Below are positions 47,857 through 55,286 of a stretch of DNA of 59,377 bases, piece by piece. The notes beneath the pieces are model-generated. The model was not told where the DNA came from. It made no database searches and was given only the letters and a program-made list of their open reading frames with translations. The stretch comes from Betaproteobacteria bacterium HGW-Betaproteobacteria-14 (GTDB lineage Bacteria; Pseudomonadota; Gammaproteobacteria; Burkholderiales; Rhodocyclaceae). Location: assembly GCA_002840845.1 (NCBI GenBank), contig PHCS01000010.1:1-59377 (forward strand). Reading direction: 5' to 3'. Numbering within the stretch: the stretch's first letter is position 1; the number at the start of each line of letters is the position of its first letter. A program made the position numbers and the translations under genes.

Positions 47857-48047
47857 GGCATAACTCCGGGCAAAAAAAATGCGTCTGAGGCAGGGCATTC
47901 ACCCTACAGGAGGCGCATACGCGTCTCGGCTCAGTCGCTGTGAAGAACTCTAACTCAACACGCCGATGAATGCAAGACGATGATGCGGGCATGATTAGTC
48001 TGGGGGCCAACAGAGCTCAGGGGCGTGTCGCGTGGCGTTCCCCGGGG

Positions 48048-48473
48048 TTAGCCCTCGGCAGGCGCATATACGGGCGAATTGAGTAGTGATTTTGACAATG
48101 CACTCAGAATATTCCGATGTATGTAGGTGTTGTTGAAGTCGCAAAGAATCTCCTTGCCATTTGGATCACGAGTAAGGACGCCGCCGGGTTGAAGATAAAG
48201 ACGCAGAATGGAAAGCTCCTCGTCTTTCCATCGCGTTACAAAATCGTACTCAAGCGCGCTGATATGCTTGTTTATTACGACGGCCCGGGACAACATGGAA
48301 ATATTGCGGTCAAGACAAGAAATTGCGATTGAATCCGAAGAAACGTTGAACGTTCCGATTTCTGGGCCTTCAACCGCAGATGCAGCAAGGTTTGCAGCGA
48401 ATTTTTCGTGAAGTTCGCTTAACTTCTTGGTTGCCGCAACGGCCATCATTGCTTGTTGAAGTTGTTCATCCAT
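48048..48473 (-). CDS. Hypothetical protein, 141 aa (island gene 2)
   Basis: AGGAG lies six bases before the ATG on the minus strand. The product is soluble: an N-terminal helical part (MDEQLQQAMMAVAATKKLSE) and a C-terminal mixed region (EEELSILRLYLQPGG-like strand, FNNTYIHRNILSALSKSLL). No family recognised. The stop codon lies within GGGCTAAC, followed by GC-rich sequence capable of folding (48040-47998), like its neighbour. Lower GC than the flanks. Confidence 0.6.
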   Translation of the reverse strand: MDEQLQQAMMAVAATKKLSELHEKFAANLAASAVEGPEIGTFNVSSDSIAISCLDRNISMLSRAVVINKHISALEYDFVTRWKDEELSILRLYLQPGGVLTRDPNGKEILCDFNNTYIHRNILSALSKSLLNSPVYAPAEG

Positions 48474-48560
48474 GTACTGCTCCTGTGTGAGTTTGAGAGA
48501 GCAAAGTGGAGGTCGGGAGCACTGCGCGGCTTTATCGCGCGGCGCCCCTGGGTCACAGTG

Positions 48561-49070
48561 TTAGCCCTTGGCCAAAGATGTTTGCACAATTTGGCCTAGC
48601 TTTTGCTGAGCGGTTTGCGCAAGCTTAGTGATCTCCAGAGAAGCGAATATGGCTGACTCAACGGTTTTGGATTTCCACTCATCATTTCGATTTTTCTCAA
48701 GAAGTACCTCGGCCACTGCCCGGCTGACTATGGCGAACTGGTCGGAGATTGCTTTGACGTCTGCGCTAAGCGACGGCGCGTAGAAGTCCACCAACATTCT
48801 GAGACGATCCAACTGAACTTTCTCCTTCAAGATGTCTCCCTTCAATGGCGAGTTGTACCCAAGGTCTCCGAGTACTCCCATATTGAGCGTGGAGGCCTGA
48901 GAAGCGATCGCCGAAAGCAGTTCGTGAATTGACTCGCACGCGGTTATAAGGCGACGTTCTTTCTCGGTGGCGCGCTCAAAGAAGTGTCGTTGGTTCGCCA
49001 CCTTGTAAGTGACGAATCCGCCGATTGCGGTGCCTGCCAAAGCGCCAATAAGTCCAAGCCACTCGTTCAT
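48561..49070 (-). CDS. Membrane-anchored coiled-coil protein, 169 aa (island gene 3)
   Basis: Start chosen at MNEWLGLIGALAGTAIGGFV (49070) with AAGGA four bases before it. One N-terminal membrane helix (residues ~4-24) is followed by a charged helical cytoplasmic domain (NQRHFFERATEKERRLITAC, SAIASQASTLN, AEVLLEKNRNDEWKSK). No named family. The stop overlaps GGGCTAAC and is followed by a GC-rich hairpin. A second copy of the core (GTTAGCCC) lies 20 bp before the start. Confidence 0.6.
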   Translation of the reverse strand: MNEWLGLIGALAGTAIGGFVTYKVANQRHFFERATEKERRLITACESIHELLSAIASQASTLNMGVLGDLGYNSPLKGDILKEKVQLDRLRMLVDFYAPSLSADVKAISDQFAIVSRAVAEVLLEKNRNDEWKSKTVESAIFASLEITKLAQTAQQKLGQIVQTSLAKG

Positions 49071-49277
49071 GGGTTCCTTGTGGGCTAACCAAGTAATAAA
49101 TAAATGCCTACGTCCGGACATTTATTAACAATGCTGACGCCCATAATGCCACCGTAATCAATTGATGGGCAATGGTTTTCATCTTTCATTGCCCGTATAA
49201 CAACCCGGACGCTGCTGGTGGTCTGCTTCTGGCCAAACAACGGACTTTCTTTGGAGCTGTTCAGAAGTCAGCTCTGG

Positions 49278-49409
49278 CCGAAGAGCGGTAGTCCGGTTGG
49301 CTGAGCAATCGACTACCTAGGATAGATAGCACTCAATCGCCGTATCCCAGCGACTGACTTTCCCCGGCCGGTTTCGACGGCGGGGTCTGCGCAGCTTCTG
49401 GATTCCCGC
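49278..49409 (-). repeat. 132-bp inverted repeat, right copy
   Basis: Reverse complement of the left copy with four mismatches. The gap from 49071 to 49609 otherwise holds an 8-bp GGGCAATG/CATTGCCC hairpin (49166-49193), the split dRS3-like site and the toxin-antitoxin promoter. Confidence 0.9.
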
Positions 49410-49575
49410 TTTAGGTAAGGGCGTAACCGGAAGGTTAGCCTTCCCTGAAACTTCGTTTTCGCGGGAATGGCGGTTGAGACCGAAAAGTCATGGGTATTGG
49501 AGACGAATTTTTTCCAACTATTCGACTATGAATTAGCCCGCGTAGGCGGTCAGGCCGTCGCCAGGGAAACGAAAA

Positions 49576-49603
49576 TTGCGTCTTATATCCATTTAGGTAT
49601 AAT
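49576..49603 (+). promoter_or_regulatory. Promoter/operator of the toxin-antitoxin pair
   Basis: TTGCGT (49576) and a perfect TATAAT (49598) are 16 bp apart. The palindrome-like TATATCCATTTAGGTATA spans 49584-49601 and overlaps the -10, a likely antitoxin operator. The -10 ends six bases before the toxin ATG, so transcription would begin at or near the start codon (leaderless). Confidence 0.6.
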
Positions 49604-49609
49604 CCGTCC

Positions 49610-49972
49610 ATGACGGATCAACCGAGACCGATCTTCTGGGTTGCCTCCTCCAGAAAGGACTTGAGGGCGCTTCCGGGGTCGGTGCAGGATGTCTTCGGCT
49701 ATGCCCTGCACCTGGCCCAGACCGGCAGGAAACATGAGCAGGCGAAGCCTCTCAAGGGGTTTGGCGGCGCGGGCGTGCTCGAGGTCGTCGAAGACTTCCG
49801 GAGCGACACCTATCGGGCGGTCTATACAGTCAAATTCGGAGACGCCGTGTATGTTCTTCACTGCTTCCAGAAAAAATCGAGCCACGGCATCGGAACGCCC
49901 AGGCCCGACATCGACCTGATCCGTGAAAGGCTGAAAGCAGCAGAAGCGCACGCGAAAGGAACCAGCAAATGA
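49610..49972 (+). CDS. RelE/HigB-like toxin (Gp49-like)
   Basis: A 120-residue toxin of the phage Gp49-like/RelE superfamily, which cleaves mRNA on the ribosome. Family blocks: PIFWVASSRKDLRALPGSVQ, LHLAQTGRKHEQAKPLKG, GVLEVVEDFRSDTYRAVYTV and YVLHCFQKKSSHGIGTP, with basic residues at the C-terminal catalytic region. The stop overlaps the antitoxin ATG by 4 bp. Toxin-first order is the HigBA arrangement. It sits 140 bp beyond the island end. Confidence 0.88.
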   Translation: MTDQPRPIFWVASSRKDLRALPGSVQDVFGYALHLAQTGRKHEQAKPLKGFGGAGVLEVVEDFRSDTYRAVYTVKFGDAVYVLHCFQKKSSHGIGTPRPDIDLIRERLKAAEAHAKGTSK

Positions 49973-50292
49973 AAATCGAGAAAGGCAGCAACAACGTCTA
50001 TGCCGACATCGGCATGCCCGACGCCGGTGAAATGCTGGTCAAGGCGCACCTGGCGGCGAAGATCGGCGAGATCGTCAAACAGCGCCGCCTGACCCAGCAA
50101 CAGGCCGCGGAAATTCTTGGCATGACCCAGCCCAAGCTGTCCAACATGCTGCGCGGCCAGTTCCGCGGCATCAGCGAAGCCAGGATGCTCGATTGCCTGA
50201 ACCGCCTCGGGCGGGATGTCGAGATCGTCGTGAGGAAGGCGACTCGCTCGAAGCATGCCGGCGCGGGCCGCACCAAAGTCGTGTTCGCATAA
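49969..50292 (+). CDS. XRE-family HigA-like antitoxin
   Basis: A 107-residue protein with an N-terminal segment MKIEKGSNNVYADIGMPDAG that probably wraps the toxin, and a Cro/C1-type helix-turn-helix (LTQQQAAEILGMTQPKLSNM followed by LRGQF). The segment ISEARMLDCLNRLGRDVEIV follows, as in XRE antitoxins partnered with Gp49-like toxins. It would neutralise the toxin and repress the shared promoter by binding the palindrome over the -10. Coupled start (ATGA). Confidence 0.9.
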   Translation: MKIEKGSNNVYADIGMPDAGEMLVKAHLAAKIGEIVKQRRLTQQQAAEILGMTQPKLSNMLRGQFRGISEARMLDCLNRLGRDVEIVVRKATRSKHAGAGRTKVVFA

Positions 50293-50318
50293 TTTAACCA
50301 ACATCAAACGATATCCAC

Positions 50319-51014
50319 ATGATCCATACTCCGCCTAACCAATCGCCCGAACCCGGGCCTGAATACCTCGCCAGCGCGCGTTTCATCGACTCCGGCACCG
50401 AGTCGGTGCGCCGCTTCGCGCTGGAAACCGTCGCCGGCGCGACGACCGACATCGAGAAGGCCGTGAAGCTCTTCTACCGCATCCGCGACGGCTGGCGCTA
50501 CGACCCCTTCACCATGAGCCTCGACCCGGAGCCCTACGTCGCCAGCAACGTGCTGAAGGTGAAAGCCGCCTATTGCCTGCCGAAGGCGATCCTGCTCGCC
50601 GCGGCGGCACGCGCCGCCGGCATCCACGCGGCGATCGGCCTGTCCGACGTGGAGAACCACCTCACCACGGAGAAGCTGAAGACCATGATGGGCGGCAAGA
50701 CGCTGTTCATGCACCACGGCTATGCGGTGCTGTATCTCGGCGGTAAATGGGTGAAGGCGGCGCCGGCCTTCAACATCGAGATGTGCGAGAAATTCCACGT
50801 GCATCCGACCGAGTTCGACGGCACGGGCAATGCCATCTTCCAGGAATACGACATGAAGGACCGCCGCCATATGGAGTACGTGCGCGACCACGGTTGCTGG
50901 TCGGATTTCCCCTTCGAGAAGGTGATGGCGGATTTCCGCGCCTTCTATCCGGCGGAGGCGTACAAGGCGTTCGATCCGGGCGAGCTGTTCGAGGACGGGG
51001 TCAGGATTTCGTAG
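50319..51014 (+). CDS. Transglutaminase-like cysteine peptidase fold protein
   Basis: A 231-residue protein without a signal peptide. The transglutaminase-core triad is visible: Cys in AYCLPKAILLAAAARAAGI, His in MHHGYAVLYLGGKWVKA (the HxxV/W strand), and an acidic partner in AFNIEMCEKF. The N-terminus (YLASARFIDSGTESVRRF) is the family lead-in. Proteins of this type are peptidases or amidases of uncertain substrate. The gene ends one base before a palindromic repeat that can act as a terminator. Confidence 0.85.
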   Translation: MIHTPPNQSPEPGPEYLASARFIDSGTESVRRFALETVAGATTDIEKAVKLFYRIRDGWRYDPFTMSLDPEPYVASNVLKVKAAYCLPKAILLAAAARAAGIHAAIGLSDVENHLTTEKLKTMMGGKTLFMHHGYAVLYLGGKWVKAAPAFNIEMCEKFHVHPTEFDGTGNAIFQEYDMKDRRHMEYVRDHGCWSDFPFEKVMADFRAFYPAEAYKAFDPGELFEDGVRIS

Positions 51015-51061
51015 CCCCTGCCCCTCACCCCAGCCCTCTCCCCGCTTGCGGGGAGAGGGGG
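51015..51061. repeat. Intergenic CTCTCCCC-family palindrome, possible terminator
   Basis: CCCTCTCCCCGC/GCGGGGAGAGGG hairpin with the family prefix CCCCTCACCCCAGCC, right after the transglutaminase stop and followed by TAATTTTTAA, so it could terminate transcription. Same family as uvrA repeats 1, 2 and 6. Confidence 0.8.
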
Positions 51062-51079
51062 TAATTTTTAAGGAGTGCC

Positions 51080-52189
51080 ATGAGTAGCAGTAGCAAGCTG
51101 TTTTCCCCTTTCACCCTGGGCGCGCTGACGCTGCCCAACCGCATCGCCATGGCGCCGATGACGCGCTGCCGCGCCACCAACCCGGCCATCGCGCCGACGC
51201 CGATGATGGTGGAGTACTACGGCCTGCGCGCCGACGCCGGGCTGATCGTCTCCGAAGGCATTCCGGTCTCCAGGCAGGCGCGCGGCTACGCCTTCACGCC
51301 GGGGCTGTATTCGGCCGAACAGGTGGCGGGCTGGCAGGCAGTGACGCAGGAAGTGCACAAGCAGGGCGGGCGCATCTTTGCCCAGCTGTGGCACTGCGGG
51401 CGCATCAGCCACGGCAGCCTGCGCGACGACAACGCGCCGCCGGTCGGCCCGAGCACCCTCCCCGCCAACGGCAAGTCGCTGGCGCTCGACCGCGCCACCG
51501 GCCAGCCGGCGCTGACCCAGTGCGAGGCGCCACGCGCGCTGACGACGGCAGAGGTGAAGGGCGTCATCGGCGAATTCGTGCAGGCGGCGCAGAACGCCAT
51601 CGCCGCCGGCTTCGACGGCGTGGAGATCCACGGCGCCAACGGCTACCTGCTCGACCAGTTCCGCTGCCCGTATCTGAACGACCGCCGGGACGAATACGGC
51701 GGCTCGCTGGAAAACCGCTGCCGCCTGCACCTAGACATCGCGCGTGAAGTGGCGGCCGCTGTCGGCCCCGAGCGGGTCGGCATCCGCCTGTCGCCGCTGG
51801 GCCAGGCCAACGACATGAAGCCCGACCCCGAGCCGATGACGACCTACGCCTACCTCGCGGGCGAGTTGCAGAAGATTGGTTTGATCTATCTGCACCTCTA
51901 CGACCAGTCGATGAGCTGGGTACACGATCCCGCCAGCGAGCTGCTGAAGATGCTGCGGGCGACATTCACCCACGCGCTGATGCTGTGCGGCGGCTTCGAT
52001 GCGGCCAAATCAGAAGCCGCGCTCGCGGCCGGCAGCGGCGACCTGATCGCCATCGGCAAGCCCTTCATCTCCAACCCGGACCTGGTCTCGCGCCTGCGCC
52101 AGGGCGTGGAGATCGCGCCGTGGGACAGCAAGACCTTCTACCTGGGCGGCCACAGCGGCTACCTGGACTACCCGACCTTTTCCGTGTAG
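51080..52189 (+). CDS. nemA: Alkene reductase, Old Yellow Enzyme family
   Basis: A 369-residue FMN-dependent TIM-barrel ene-reductase. Signature blocks: LPNRIAMAPMTRCRATNPAI, GRIFAQLWHCGRISH, GFDGVEIHGANGYLLDQF and NDRRDEYGGSLENRCR. The Tyr/His/Asn active-site set is consistent with NemA/xenobiotic reductases that reduce quinones, nitro compounds and N-ethylmaleimide. AAGGAG precedes the ATG. The final TAG stop lies inside the palindromic repeat at 52185-52267, so the last codon before it is also repeat sequence. The exact substrate, and hence the gene name, is uncertain. Confidence 0.9.
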   Translation: MSSSSKLFSPFTLGALTLPNRIAMAPMTRCRATNPAIAPTPMMVEYYGLRADAGLIVSEGIPVSRQARGYAFTPGLYSAEQVAGWQAVTQEVHKQGGRIFAQLWHCGRISHGSLRDDNAPPVGPSTLPANGKSLALDRATGQPALTQCEAPRALTTAEVKGVIGEFVQAAQNAIAAGFDGVEIHGANGYLLDQFRCPYLNDRRDEYGGSLENRCRLHLDIAREVAAAVGPERVGIRLSPLGQANDMKPDPEPMTTYAYLAGELQKIGLIYLHLYDQSMSWVHDPASELLKMLRATFTHALMLCGGFDAAKSEAALAAGSGDLIAIGKPFISNPDLVSRLRQGVEIAPWDSKTFYLGGHSGYLDYPTFSV

Positions 52190-52267
52190 GTCGGCCTTCA
52201 GGCCGATGACCGAAGGAAATCCCCGTGGGACAGCAACCACCGAAGTCGGCCTGAAGGCCGACCTACA
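52185..52267. repeat. Intergenic TGTAGGTCGGCC-family palindrome supplying the stop codon
   Basis: An 83-bp element with perfect 22-bp terminal inverted repeats (left end TGTAGGTCGGCCTTCAGG, right end CCTGAAGGCCGACCTACA). The TAG of its left end is the stop of the Old Yellow Enzyme gene. TGTAG/CTACA ends are shared with uvrA repeat 5. Confidence 0.9.
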
Positions 52268-52284
52268 AACCAAAGGGGCACGCC

Positions 52285-53106
52285 ATGACGATTCCCGCCT
52301 ACGAAACCCTGAAGATCGAACTGAACGATGCCGTCGCCACGGTCGAGCTGAACCGGCCGGACAAGGCCAACGCCATGAACCTGCGCATGTGGCTGGAATT
52401 GCGCGAAGCCTTCAAGTGGATCGACGAGGAGGCTGCGGTCCGCGTTGCCGTGCTGCGCGGCGCGGGACCCTGCTTCACCTCCGGCATCGATCTCGGCATG
52501 CTCGGCAGCGTCAGCGAAGGCATCGCCGACGACTGCGAAGGCCGCATGCGCGAGAAGCTGCGCCGCCTGATCCTCGACCTGCAGGATTCGCTCACCGCCA
52601 TCGAGCGCTGCCGCAAGCCGGTGCTGGCCGCCATCCACGGCTACTGCCTCGGCGGCGGCGTGGACCTCGCCTGCGCCTGCGACATGCGCTATTGCAGCAG
52701 CGATGCCCAGTTCAGCATCAAGGAGATCGACGTCGGCATGACGGCCGACGTCGGCACGCTGCAGCGCCTGCCCAAGCTGATCGGCGAGGGCATGGTGCGC
52801 GAGCTGGCCTACACCGGCCGCATGGCGGCCGGGCCGGAGGCGAAGGAGATCGGCCTGGTCAACCACAGCTACGCCAGCGCCGGCATGCTCTTCCATGAGG
52901 TGGCGAAGATCGCCGCGACCATCGCCAGGAAGTCGCCGCTGTCGATTCGCGGCATCAAGGAGATGGTCACCTATTCCCGCGACCACTCGGTTGCCGACGG
53001 CCTCAACTACGTCGCCACCTGGAACGCCGCCATGCTGATGTCGGACGACCTGACGGAGACCATGGCGGCAACGCGCGCAAAGCGGGAGCCGAAGTTCAGG
53101 GACTGA
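52285..53106 (+). CDS. Enoyl-CoA hydratase/isomerase (crotonase) family
   Basis: A 273-residue crotonase. The oxyanion-hole segments are VLRGAGPCFTSGIDLGMLGS and HGYCLGGGVDLACACDMRYC. The acid/base region IKEIDVGMTADVGTLQRL keeps the Glu of FSIKEIDVG and the Asp of MTADVGTLQRL, which is the delta-3,5-delta-2,4-dienoyl-CoA isomerase (ECH1) arrangement. A role in oxidation of unsaturated fatty acids is therefore likely. It is followed after 17 bp by an exported amidohydrolase. Confidence 0.88.
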   Translation: MTIPAYETLKIELNDAVATVELNRPDKANAMNLRMWLELREAFKWIDEEAAVRVAVLRGAGPCFTSGIDLGMLGSVSEGIADDCEGRMREKLRRLILDLQDSLTAIERCRKPVLAAIHGYCLGGGVDLACACDMRYCSSDAQFSIKEIDVGMTADVGTLQRLPKLIGEGMVRELAYTGRMAAGPEAKEIGLVNHSYASAGMLFHEVAKIAATIARKSPLSIRGIKEMVTYSRDHSVADGLNYVATWNAAMLMSDDLTETMAATRAKREPKFRD

Positions 53107-53123
53107 CCAACGGAGGTAATGCC

Positions 53124-53951
53124 ATGAAAACGCATTTTGTCGCCGTGCTGTGGGGACTGACTTTCGCCTGGGGCGCTACAAATGCCCAGGCAGCCGAGCC
53201 GCTGCCCCTCTTCGACGCCCACCTGCACTACAACGTCGAGGCGCAGGAGCCCTATCCGCTCGACCACGTGCTCAAGCTCTTCCGCGACAACCGCGTCACC
53301 GGGATCCTGGCCAACAGCCGCCCCAACGACGGCACGCGGGCGCTCTACGAAGCGAAGCCGAAGGACGTCTGGGTGGTGCCCTTCATCCGGCCCTACATCG
53401 TCCAGCCCGACCGCCACACCTGGTTCAACGACCCGAAGATCTTCGCCCTCATCGAATCCGAGCACAAGCGCGGCTACTACCAGGGCATCGGCGAATTCCA
53501 CCTCTTCGGCAAGGATGCGAAGACGGAATGGGTGAAGAAGACCGTCGATTTTGCCGTCGCCCACAACCTGTACCTGCATGCCCATTCCGACGACGAGGCG
53601 GTGGACATCCTCTTCGCCCACAACCCGAAAGTGAAGATCGTCTGGGCCCACACCGGCTTCACCACCGCGCCTGAGACGATCGAGAAGTACCTGCAGAAAT
53701 ATCCCAACCTGTGGGGCGAACTGTCTTACCGCTACGACGTCACCGAGGCCGGCAAACTCAAGCCCGCCTGGCGGCGCCTGTTCGAGCAGTACCCCGACCG
53801 CTTCATCGTCGGATCCGACACCTGGGTGAACGAGCGCTGGGGCCAGTACGCCTCGATCATGAACGGCTACCGCGACTGGCTGGCCGAACTGCCGAAGGAT
53901 GTGGCCGAGAAGATCGCCTTCCGCAACGCCGAGCGGCTGTTCCGCAAATAG
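53124..53951 (+). CDS. Exported amidohydrolase-fold protein
   Basis: A 275-residue protein with a signal peptide (MKTHFVAVLWGLTFAWGATN, cleavage near AQA) and a TIM-barrel amidohydrolase domain. Metal-site motifs: FDAHLHYNVE (HxH), a later His in LYLHAHSDDEAVDILFAHN, VWAHTGFTT and FIVGSDTWVNERW with the Asp that activates water. It belongs to the amidohydrolase_2 (TatD/PHP-like) group. An exported member is less common than cytoplasmic ones. GGAGGTAAT precedes the ATG. The substrate is unknown. Confidence 0.85.
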   Translation: MKTHFVAVLWGLTFAWGATNAQAAEPLPLFDAHLHYNVEAQEPYPLDHVLKLFRDNRVTGILANSRPNDGTRALYEAKPKDVWVVPFIRPYIVQPDRHTWFNDPKIFALIESEHKRGYYQGIGEFHLFGKDAKTEWVKKTVDFAVAHNLYLHAHSDDEAVDILFAHNPKVKIVWAHTGFTTAPETIEKYLQKYPNLWGELSYRYDVTEAGKLKPAWRRLFEQYPDRFIVGSDTWVNERWGQYASIMNGYRDWLAELPKDVAEKIAFRNAERLFRK

Positions 53952-53953
53952 GC

Positions 53954-55270
53954 ATGCGTCGACGCGTCCTCATCCTCGGCGCGGCAGGGCGCGACTTCCA
54001 CAACTTCAACCTGGTCTACCGCGACGATCCCGCCGTCGAGGTGGTGGCCTTCACCGCGGCGCAGATCCCCGGCATCGCCGACCGCCGCTATCCGCCGGAA
54101 CTGGCCGGGCCGCGCTACCCCGAGGGCATCCCCATCCGCGACGAAGCGGATCTCGACCTTCTCTGCCACGAGCACCGCATTGACGCAGTGGTCTTCGCCT
54201 ACAGCGACGTACCGCACGCGCAGGTCATGCATCTCGCCTCCAGGGCGCTGGCGGCGGGCGCCGACTTCATCCTGCTCGGATCCGCCCGCACGCAGATCAA
54301 GGCCGGCGTGCCGGTCATTGCCGTCTCGGCGGTACGCACCGGCTGCGGCAAGTCGCAGACGGCGCGCTACCTCTCCGGCCTGCTCAAGGCGGCTGGCCGC
54401 CGCGTGGCGGTAATCCGCCACCCCATGCCCTACGGCGACCTGGCGCGCCAGGCGGTGCAGCGCTTCGCCGCGCGCGCCGACCTCGACGCCGCCGAATGCA
54501 CGCTGGAGGAACGCGAGGAATACGAGCCGCATCTGGCCTGCGGCAACGTGGTCTTCGCCGGCGTGGACTATGCGCGCATCGTCGCCGCTGCCGAGGCGGA
54601 GGCTGACCTCATCCTGTGGGACGGCGGCAACAACGACTTCCCCTTCGTGCGGCCGGACCTGCACATCGTGCTGGTCGACCCGCTGCGCCCCGGACACGAG
54701 ACCACGCACCATCCGGGCGAGGCGGTGCTGCGCATGGCCGATGTGGTCATTGTCGCCAAGAGCGACGCGGCAGTGCGCGCGGATGTGCGCCGCGTGACAG
54801 AGGCGGCCCGCGCCATCAATCCGCGCGCGCCGGTCATTCTCGCCGCCTCGCCGGTGCGCCTCGACGATGTGGCGGCGGTGCGCGGCCGCCGCGTGCTCGT
54901 GGTGGAGGACGGGCCGACGCTGACGCATGGCGGCATGCCCTGGGGCGCGGGCCACGTCGCGGCCCTGCAGGCGGGCGCGGAGATCGTCGATCCGCGGCCC
55001 TTCGCCGGACCGGACATCCGCGCGCTCTACGCGCGCTACCCGCACATCGGCGAGGTGCTGCCGGCGGCGGGCTATTCGCGCACGCAGCTCGATGCGCTGC
55101 GCCAAGCCATCAACGCGACGCCGGCCGATATCGTCGTCTCCGCCACGCCCATCGATCTGGCCGCCCTCATCCAGGTGCACAAGCCGGTGGTGCGCGCCCG
55201 CTACGAATTCGCCGAGGTGGAAACGCCGGGGCTGGCGGGCGCGGTTGAGGCTTTCCTCGCCAAACCGTAG
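53954..55270 (+). CDS. Cyclic 2,3-diphosphoglycerate synthetase-like P-loop protein
   Basis: The start ATG lies 2 bp after the previous stop. A 438-residue protein resembling the cDPG synthetase (CpgS)/GTPase family of archaea. The N-terminal Rossmann-like part RVLILGAAGRDFHNFNLVYR and AVVFAYSDVPHAQVMHL lead to a P-loop AVRTGCGKSQTARYLSG (GxxxxGKS) at about residue 122. Conserved blocks then follow: VIRHPMPYGDLARQAVQRF, EREEYEPHLACGNVVFAGVD, LWDGGNNDFPFVRPDLHIVL, and VVEDGPTLTHGGMPWGAGHV. Bacterial homologues are annotated only as GTPases. Whether it makes cyclic DPG here is open. Confidence 0.8.
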   Translation: MRRRVLILGAAGRDFHNFNLVYRDDPAVEVVAFTAAQIPGIADRRYPPELAGPRYPEGIPIRDEADLDLLCHEHRIDAVVFAYSDVPHAQVMHLASRALAAGADFILLGSARTQIKAGVPVIAVSAVRTGCGKSQTARYLSGLLKAAGRRVAVIRHPMPYGDLARQAVQRFAARADLDAAECTLEEREEYEPHLACGNVVFAGVDYARIVAAAEAEADLILWDGGNNDFPFVRPDLHIVLVDPLRPGHETTHHPGEAVLRMADVVIVAKSDAAVRADVRRVTEAARAINPRAPVILAASPVRLDDVAAVRGRRVLVVEDGPTLTHGGMPWGAGHVAALQAGAEIVDPRPFAGPDIRALYARYPHIGEVLPAAGYSRTQLDALRQAINATPADIVVSATPIDLAALIQVHKPVVRARYEFAEVETPGLAGAVEAFLAKP

Positions 55271-55286
55271 TTGCTATTCTTCAAGC

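Larger units (their letters stand above)
46660..49468. mobile_element. Accessory island bounded by 132-bp inverted repeats and dRS3-like sites
   Basis: The segment holds three minus-strand genes (DUF3800 and two unknowns) in clearly AT-richer DNA than both flanks (by eye). It is bracketed by near-identical inverted repeats (46672-46803 and 49278-49409). The left end carries ATTCCC-N8-GGGAAT (46660-46679), the dRS3 form known from Neisseria. The right end has ATTCCC (49402) and GGGAAT (49463) separated by 55 instead of 8 bases. No transposase or integrase is seen, so mobilisation would have to be in trans. Confidence 0.6.

Noticed and set aside
49122..49277. A small gene between the third island gene and the right repeat
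   Set aside because: No open frame of useful length; only a short GGGCAATG/CATTGCCC hairpin is visible.
46660..49468. True integron cassette array
   Set aside because: No integrase in the window and no convincing GTTRRRY/RYYYAAC pair; kept only as a cassette-like observation.
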